23,882 nucleotides of DNA from positions 1 to 23,882 of the forward strand of contig DWUW01000165.1 of the NCBI GenBank assembly GCA_019120525.1, in the 5' to 3' direction. How positions within the stretch are numbered: the first letter of the stretch is position 1; each line of letters starts with the position of its first letter. The notes below the pieces were generated by a model. The model was not told where the DNA came from. It was given only the letters and a program-made list of their open reading frames with translations, and did not search any database. This document shows, one piece after another, positions 20,894 through 23,882 of the stretch. The position numbers and the translations under genes were made by a program. This DNA comes from Candidatus Eisenbergiella stercorigallinarum (GTDB lineage Bacteria; Bacillota; Clostridia; Lachnospirales; Lachnospiraceae).

Positions 20894-22786
20894 TCAGCGC
20901 GCGGGCGGCAGCACCGCGGTGCGCGCCTGCCGGTGCAGGGGATCCCTTTCCCGGTAATCGAACAGGACATAAAAAACCTCTCCCGCCTCGCATTCCCGCA
21001 AAATGCCGCCTTCCGCGTCCTCCGCCTCCCACACCGGAAAGCGGAAGCATTCCACATGGGTCATGCGCGCCATCTGCCTGCCGTCGCAGCCCTCCCGCAC
21101 ATAGGCCGCAAGGAACCGGGGATCCCTCTCCTCTTCCCGGTAAAACCGGGCGATCCTCTCCTTTGCCGTCTCCCCCTGCCGGAAAGGAGGCGCAAAGGAG
21201 GGCCGGCTTTTCGCGTTTTCCCTCAGATACAGGTCAAAGGTCAGAAGCTCCCGGTACAGCGTCTCCCGCTTTGGATCCTTTCGCACCGCGAAATCCAGAA
21301 GCGCCTGATAGCGGTACGTCCTGGACGGGCTCTGCCGGAACAGTCCCTTTTCCTCGTAAAACTCCGCAAGCCTCTGAAACATGGCAAAAGGGGAGGTAAA
21401 ACACTTCTCCAGCACCGGCAGGGTATGGGTGAACTGGGCGCTGTTGTAATACAGCTCCACCATTTCCTCCACCCGCTTCAGCGTCAGAACATCCCCATAG
21501 GAAAGCCAGCGGGTGAACAGCACCTCATAGGGTGGGAAATCCGTGTACCCGATCCCGTATCCTGCCGCCATTTCCTTCATATGGGAGCCCTTCAGCACCT
21601 TCAAAAAACCCAGCTGCAGCTGATCCGGCCTGCAGGCGTACACATCGTCAAAGGACCTCCGGAAGCTTTCCATGTCCTCCTCCGGCAGGCCGGCGATCAG
21701 ATCCAGGTGGATATGGATGTTCCTTCCCTGCCGCAGCCGCCTCACGTTTTCCTTAAGCCGCGTCCAGTCCGCGGGCCGCCGGATCGCCCGCAGGGTGTCC
21801 GGATTGGTGGTCTGCACGCCGATCTCCAGCTGCAGAAGGCCGGGACGGAGGCTCCCAAGCAGCTCAAGCTCCTCCTCCGTCAGAATATCCGCCGCGATCT
21901 CAAAATGGAAATTGGTGACGCCGTTGTCATGCTCCCGGAGATAGCGCCAGATCTCCATGGCATGGGAATGGCTGCAGTTAAAGGTGCGGTCCACGAACTT
22001 GACCTGCGGCACCTTTTTATCCAGAAAAAACTGAAGCTCCTTCTTCACCAGAGCTACGTCCCGGAAGCGCACCGTTTTATCAATGGAAGACAGACAGTAG
22101 CTGCAGCGGTAAGGGCAGCCCCGGCTGGATTCGTAGTAGATGATGCGATTTTGGAAAGCATCCGGCTCCCTGTCTTCTTCATAAAAAAACGGGATCTGAT
22201 CCAGCAAAAGCAGCGGCCGCTCCGGCGTCCTTCTGACCCCGCCGCCGGGACGGGTGCGGAAGGCGATTCCCCGGATTTCTTTCGGATCCGGCCAAAGGCC
22301 ATCCGTCAGCAGGCTGCCCGTTTCTTCCGACAGGGAGGGCCGGACACCCGCATACAGCTCTATCAGCTCCCGGAAGGTTTCCTCCCCTTCTCCGATCATG
22401 ACGCCCGCCGCTGACGGCAGGGCGGAAAGGGTCTCCTCCGGATCGTAAGATACCTCCGGCCCGCCCAGCCAGACCGGAACGTGTGGAAGGAGCTTCCCCA
22501 GCTCCCGCGCCAGGGCAAATACCGGCTCCCGGTTCCAGATATAGCAGGAAAAGCCGACCGCGTCGGGCTTTTTCCCGTACAGGCCGGCAAGGATCTCCCA
22601 GAAGGGCTGGTTGATGGTGTATTCCGCGATTTCGATCTCAGCCTGACCGGCCTGCGCTGCGCCGCCTGAGGAGGCCGGCGCCACAGACAGCGCAGGGCAG
22701 AAGCGCTCCGCGTAGGCGCGCAGGCTGTAGACGGCGGGGTTGGAATGTATGTATTTGGCATTGATGGCTACGAGGAGGAAGCGCAT
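20894..22786 (-). CDS. Cobalamin-binding radical SAM protein with DUF4080-type C-terminus
   Basis: A 630-residue protein. The N-terminal B12-binding Rossmann domain (about 1-140) has VAINAKYIHSNPAVYSL, DAVGFSCYIWN and VWLGGPEVSYDP, then GEGEETF. The radical SAM domain follows with SSRGCPYRCSYC (Cys224, Cys228, Cys231 bind the 4Fe-4S cluster). Downstream motifs are FVDRTFNC, FHFEIAAD, QLEIGVQTTN and DLIAGLPEED, which are typical of the SAM barrel. The last 180 residues match the DUF4080 region found in this subgroup. Members are common in Clostridia and no reaction is known for most. A 15-residue Ala/Gly/Ser insert (about 36-49) interrupts the B12 domain. GGAG lies 9 nt before the ATG at 22784-22786. 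It follows the DUF4276 gene by 64 nt. Confidence 0.93.
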   Translation of the reverse strand: MRFLLVAINAKYIHSNPAVYSLRAYAERFCPALSVAPASSGGAAQAGQAEIEIAEYTINQPFWEILAGLYGKKPDAVGFSCYIWNREPVFALARELGKLLPHVPVWLGGPEVSYDPEETLSALPSAAGVMIGEGEETFRELIELYAGVRPSLSEETGSLLTDGLWPDPKEIRGIAFRTRPGGGVRRTPERPLLLLDQIPFFYEEDREPDAFQNRIIYYESSRGCPYRCSYCLSSIDKTVRFRDVALVKKELQFFLDKKVPQVKFVDRTFNCSHSHAMEIWRYLREHDNGVTNFHFEIAADILTEEELELLGSLRPGLLQLEIGVQTTNPDTLRAIRRPADWTRLKENVRRLRQGRNIHIHLDLIAGLPEEDMESFRRSFDDVYACRPDQLQLGFLKVLKGSHMKEMAAGYGIGYTDFPPYEVLFTRWLSYGDVLTLKRVEEMVELYYNSAQFTHTLPVLEKCFTSPFAMFQRLAEFYEEKGLFRQSPSRTYRYQALLDFAVRKDPKRETLYRELLTFDLYLRENAKSRPSFAPPFRQGETAKERIARFYREEERDPRFLAAYVREGCDGRQMARMTHVECFRFPVWEAEDAEGGILRECEAGEVFYVLFDYRERDPLHRQARTAVLPPAR

Positions 22787-22810
22787 GGGACATGGCTCCT
22801 TTCTGAAATG

Positions 22811-22842
22811 TTCCCGGGAATCCCAGACGTCGGGACCGGGAA
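22811..22842 (-). other. Hairpin between the DUF4276 and radical SAM genes
   Basis: TTCCCGG (22811-22817) pairs with CCGGGAA (22836-22842), with CCC/GGG pairing further inside. No T-run follows on the minus strand. It may mark the boundary between the acquired module and the housekeeping genes. Confidence 0.4.
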
Positions 22843-22850
22843 TTTGTCTC

Positions 22851-23543
22851 TTAGCTTCTTATGATCCTCTTCATCCGTTCGATCCATTCCGAAAAATGAG
22901 GGCATTTTTCCCTGATTCGATCTATCGTAATGAACTCCAGCCACTCGGCAGGCAGGTCTCCTTTCTGATACGCAACAGCCTGCATGATTCTTTTCGAAGG
23001 CGCCGTATCAGCGCCATGATTGATTTCCTCCGGAGGAATATTCTTTGTCTCCTCATACAACCGGTCAATCCTGCGGATCTCTTCATCCTCCAGATAATCA
23101 TATTTTAAAACCCGAATATCCGTGTACAATAACGCTTCAAACTCATGAAGCTGGATATAGGGAAGGAATCTGTCCTCTGAAATGCCGGGAACCTCAGACA
23201 AAATATCTTTTTTCATCGCATCTTCCAGTATCTTTGCTCCCCGGCAATGGTCCTGACACTGTCTGGCATTATGATATTGCGGAAAATCTCCCGGAAGCCG
23301 GAAAAAGTCAAACATTGTCGAAACATAGGCTTCTTTATCACTCAGAAGCCAGTTTACAATATCTCTTTTCGCCTTTCCATATGAAGTCAGACCTCCCCTG
23401 TGCTCATAATTTGACTGTCTGTTGGTACTTGTCAGCACACATCTGGCATCCAGAACCGGATTCCCTGCAAAATACTGATTCAGAGTGTTTTTTACAAATC
23501 TCAGTTCACTCTGTCCCTCTGTTATCACATTGATCCGTATCAT
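22851..23543 (-). CDS. DUF4276 family protein, Toprim-like putative nuclease
   Basis: A 230-residue protein. The N-terminal strand INVITEGQSE (4-13; Glu9 and Glu13) and the acidic FDFFRLPGDFPQ (78-89; Asp79 and Asp86) follow the layout of Toprim-like nucleases, where a Glu and an Asp-x-Asp-like pair bind metal. YIQLHEFEALLY (129-140) and a C-terminal PSKRI helix are typical of DUF4276. The start at 23541-23543 overlaps the ATPase stop by 4 nt (ATGA) with GGAGGG 8 nt upstream; the frame open to 23606 lies inside the ATPase gene and is rejected. Paired ATPase-Toprim genes occur in phage-defence loci, so an effector role is plausible. Local GC is clearly lower than in the neighbouring radical SAM gene, suggesting transfer. 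Function has not been shown by sequence alone. Confidence 0.85.
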   Translation of the reverse strand: MIRINVITEGQSELRFVKNTLNQYFAGNPVLDARCVLTSTNRQSNYEHRGGLTSYGKAKRDIVNWLLSDKEAYVSTMFDFFRLPGDFPQYHNARQCQDHCRGAKILEDAMKKDILSEVPGISEDRFLPYIQLHEFEALLYTDIRVLKYDYLEDEEIRRIDRLYEETKNIPPEEINHGADTAPSKRIMQAVAYQKGDLPAEWLEFITIDRIREKCPHFSEWIERMKRIIRS

Positions 23544-23882
23544 ACCGGCAGCCCTCCGAGCACATTTTTCTCCCAGAGTTCCCCAAGCGAATAGTCGTTC
23601 AGCCACTCCTTCAGTTCATCCGATGTATGACGGTGCAGCACACTTGCCTGGCGCTCCGGATCATACTCGGCCGTTATAATATCATCACAGGTAAAATAGT
23701 TCAGAAGAAGCGGAGACTGTGTGGATACAATGATCTGCGATGTCTGATTTGCCATCCGGATCTCTCTGGCAAGAACGGAAATGGCATATGGATGCAGTCC
23801 AATTTCCGGCTCGTCCAATATAATGGTCATCGGAGCCGAAGCAGAAGGCTGCAGCAATAACGTTGTCAGAGCAATAAATCTT
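23540..23882 (-). CDS. AAA ATPase (predicted ATPase, ABC/Rad50-like), 5' part outside window
   Basis: Only the last 113 residues are visible and the frame is open to the right edge; the TTG at 23857 is not a start. The segment begins RFIALTTLLLQP, then has the Walker B motif TIILDEPEIGLHP with the adjacent D-loop-type GLHP. IIVSTQSPLLLNYF follows as the switch region, and the C-terminus is acidic and helical. This is the AAA_21-type predicted ATPase group (COG4637-like) that is often encoded next to DUF4276. The Walker A half must lie outside the window. The 4-nt overlap and the internal Shine-Dalgarno of the partner indicate coupled production. It may sense a phage or DNA signal and control its partner (inference). 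Confidence 0.85.
   Translation of the reverse strand, partial: RFIALTTLLLQPSASAPMTIILDEPEIGLHPYAISVLAREIRMANQTSQIIVSTQSPLLLNYFTCDDIITAEYDPERQASVLHRHTSDELKEWLNDYSLGELWEKNVLGGLPV
23552..23557 (-). promoter_or_regulatory. Shine-Dalgarno site for DUF4276 inside the ATPase gene
   Basis: GGAGGG, 8 nt before the ATG at 23541-23543. It fixes the 4-nt overlapping start and shows that the partner is translated in its own right. Confidence 0.75.

Noticed and set aside
20911..20922. 12-bp palindrome GCACCGCGGTGC
   Set aside because: It lies within the C-terminal codons of the radical SAM gene in a very GC-rich stretch; no regulatory context.
20762..22414. 550-codon plus-strand open frame
   Set aside because: Antisense to the radical SAM gene and the start of nth. 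A GC-driven shadow.

Overview
The window reads as a chromosomal stretch from a moderately GC-rich gut Firmicute, most likely a Lachnospiraceae member (Blautia/Enterocloster-like). This is inferred from strong GGAGG-type Shine-Dalgarno sites, consensus sigma-A promoters, an MsmX-type sugar ABC importer without its own ATPase, VanW and DUF378 proteins, a DUF4080 radical SAM protein and a DUF4276/ATPase pair. Nearly everything is on the minus strand; only a DeoR-type and an AraC-type regulator are on plus. No rRNA, tRNA, CRISPR array, insertion sequence or attachment site was seen.

Region 1 (1-8760) is a carbohydrate-uptake locus. A divergent DeoR-family regulator (8023-8760, +) faces a minus-strand operon: lipoprotein sugar-binding protein, two permeases, a cytoplasmic GH110-type beta-helix galactosidase, a PhnP-like metallo-beta-lactamase-fold hydrolase, a zinc/NAD sugar-alcohol-type dehydrogenase, and a PHP-family phosphoesterase cut by the left edge. 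The likely logic is import of an alpha-galactose-containing oligosaccharide, removal of galactose inside the cell, then oxidation and (cyclic) phosphoester hydrolysis of the product. The last two steps are inference.

Region 2 (8821-12305) is a GH3 beta-glucosidase-type enzyme transcribed away from an AraC-family regulator; each has a readable promoter. The regulator ends in a strong bidirectional terminator followed by a perfect 16-bp palindrome and a small DUF378 membrane protein (12444-12656).

Region 3 (12773-19253) is a tightly packed minus-strand series, in transcription order: a 34-residue membrane peptide, a secreted VanW-domain protein, an AIR-synthase/HypE-like protein, an Lrp/AsnC regulator, a class I/II aminotransferase, the tRNA methyltransferase TrmL, and a type-B carboxylesterase. 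Several junctions overlap or abut (ATGA, TAA-ATG, TAATG). A good promoter lies at 19325-19353.

Region 4 (19390-22786) is housekeeping: a DEDDh exonuclease, endonuclease III, and a cobalamin-binding radical SAM protein with a DUF4080-type tail.

Region 5 (22851-23882) is visibly lower in GC. It holds a two-gene unit: the end of an AAA ATPase (cut by the right edge) overlapping by 4 nt a DUF4276/Toprim-like protein. It resembles ATPase-plus-Toprim-nuclease modules found in phage-defence loci and is the best candidate for an under-described system here, together with the GH110/PhnP-like/PHP catabolic set on the left.
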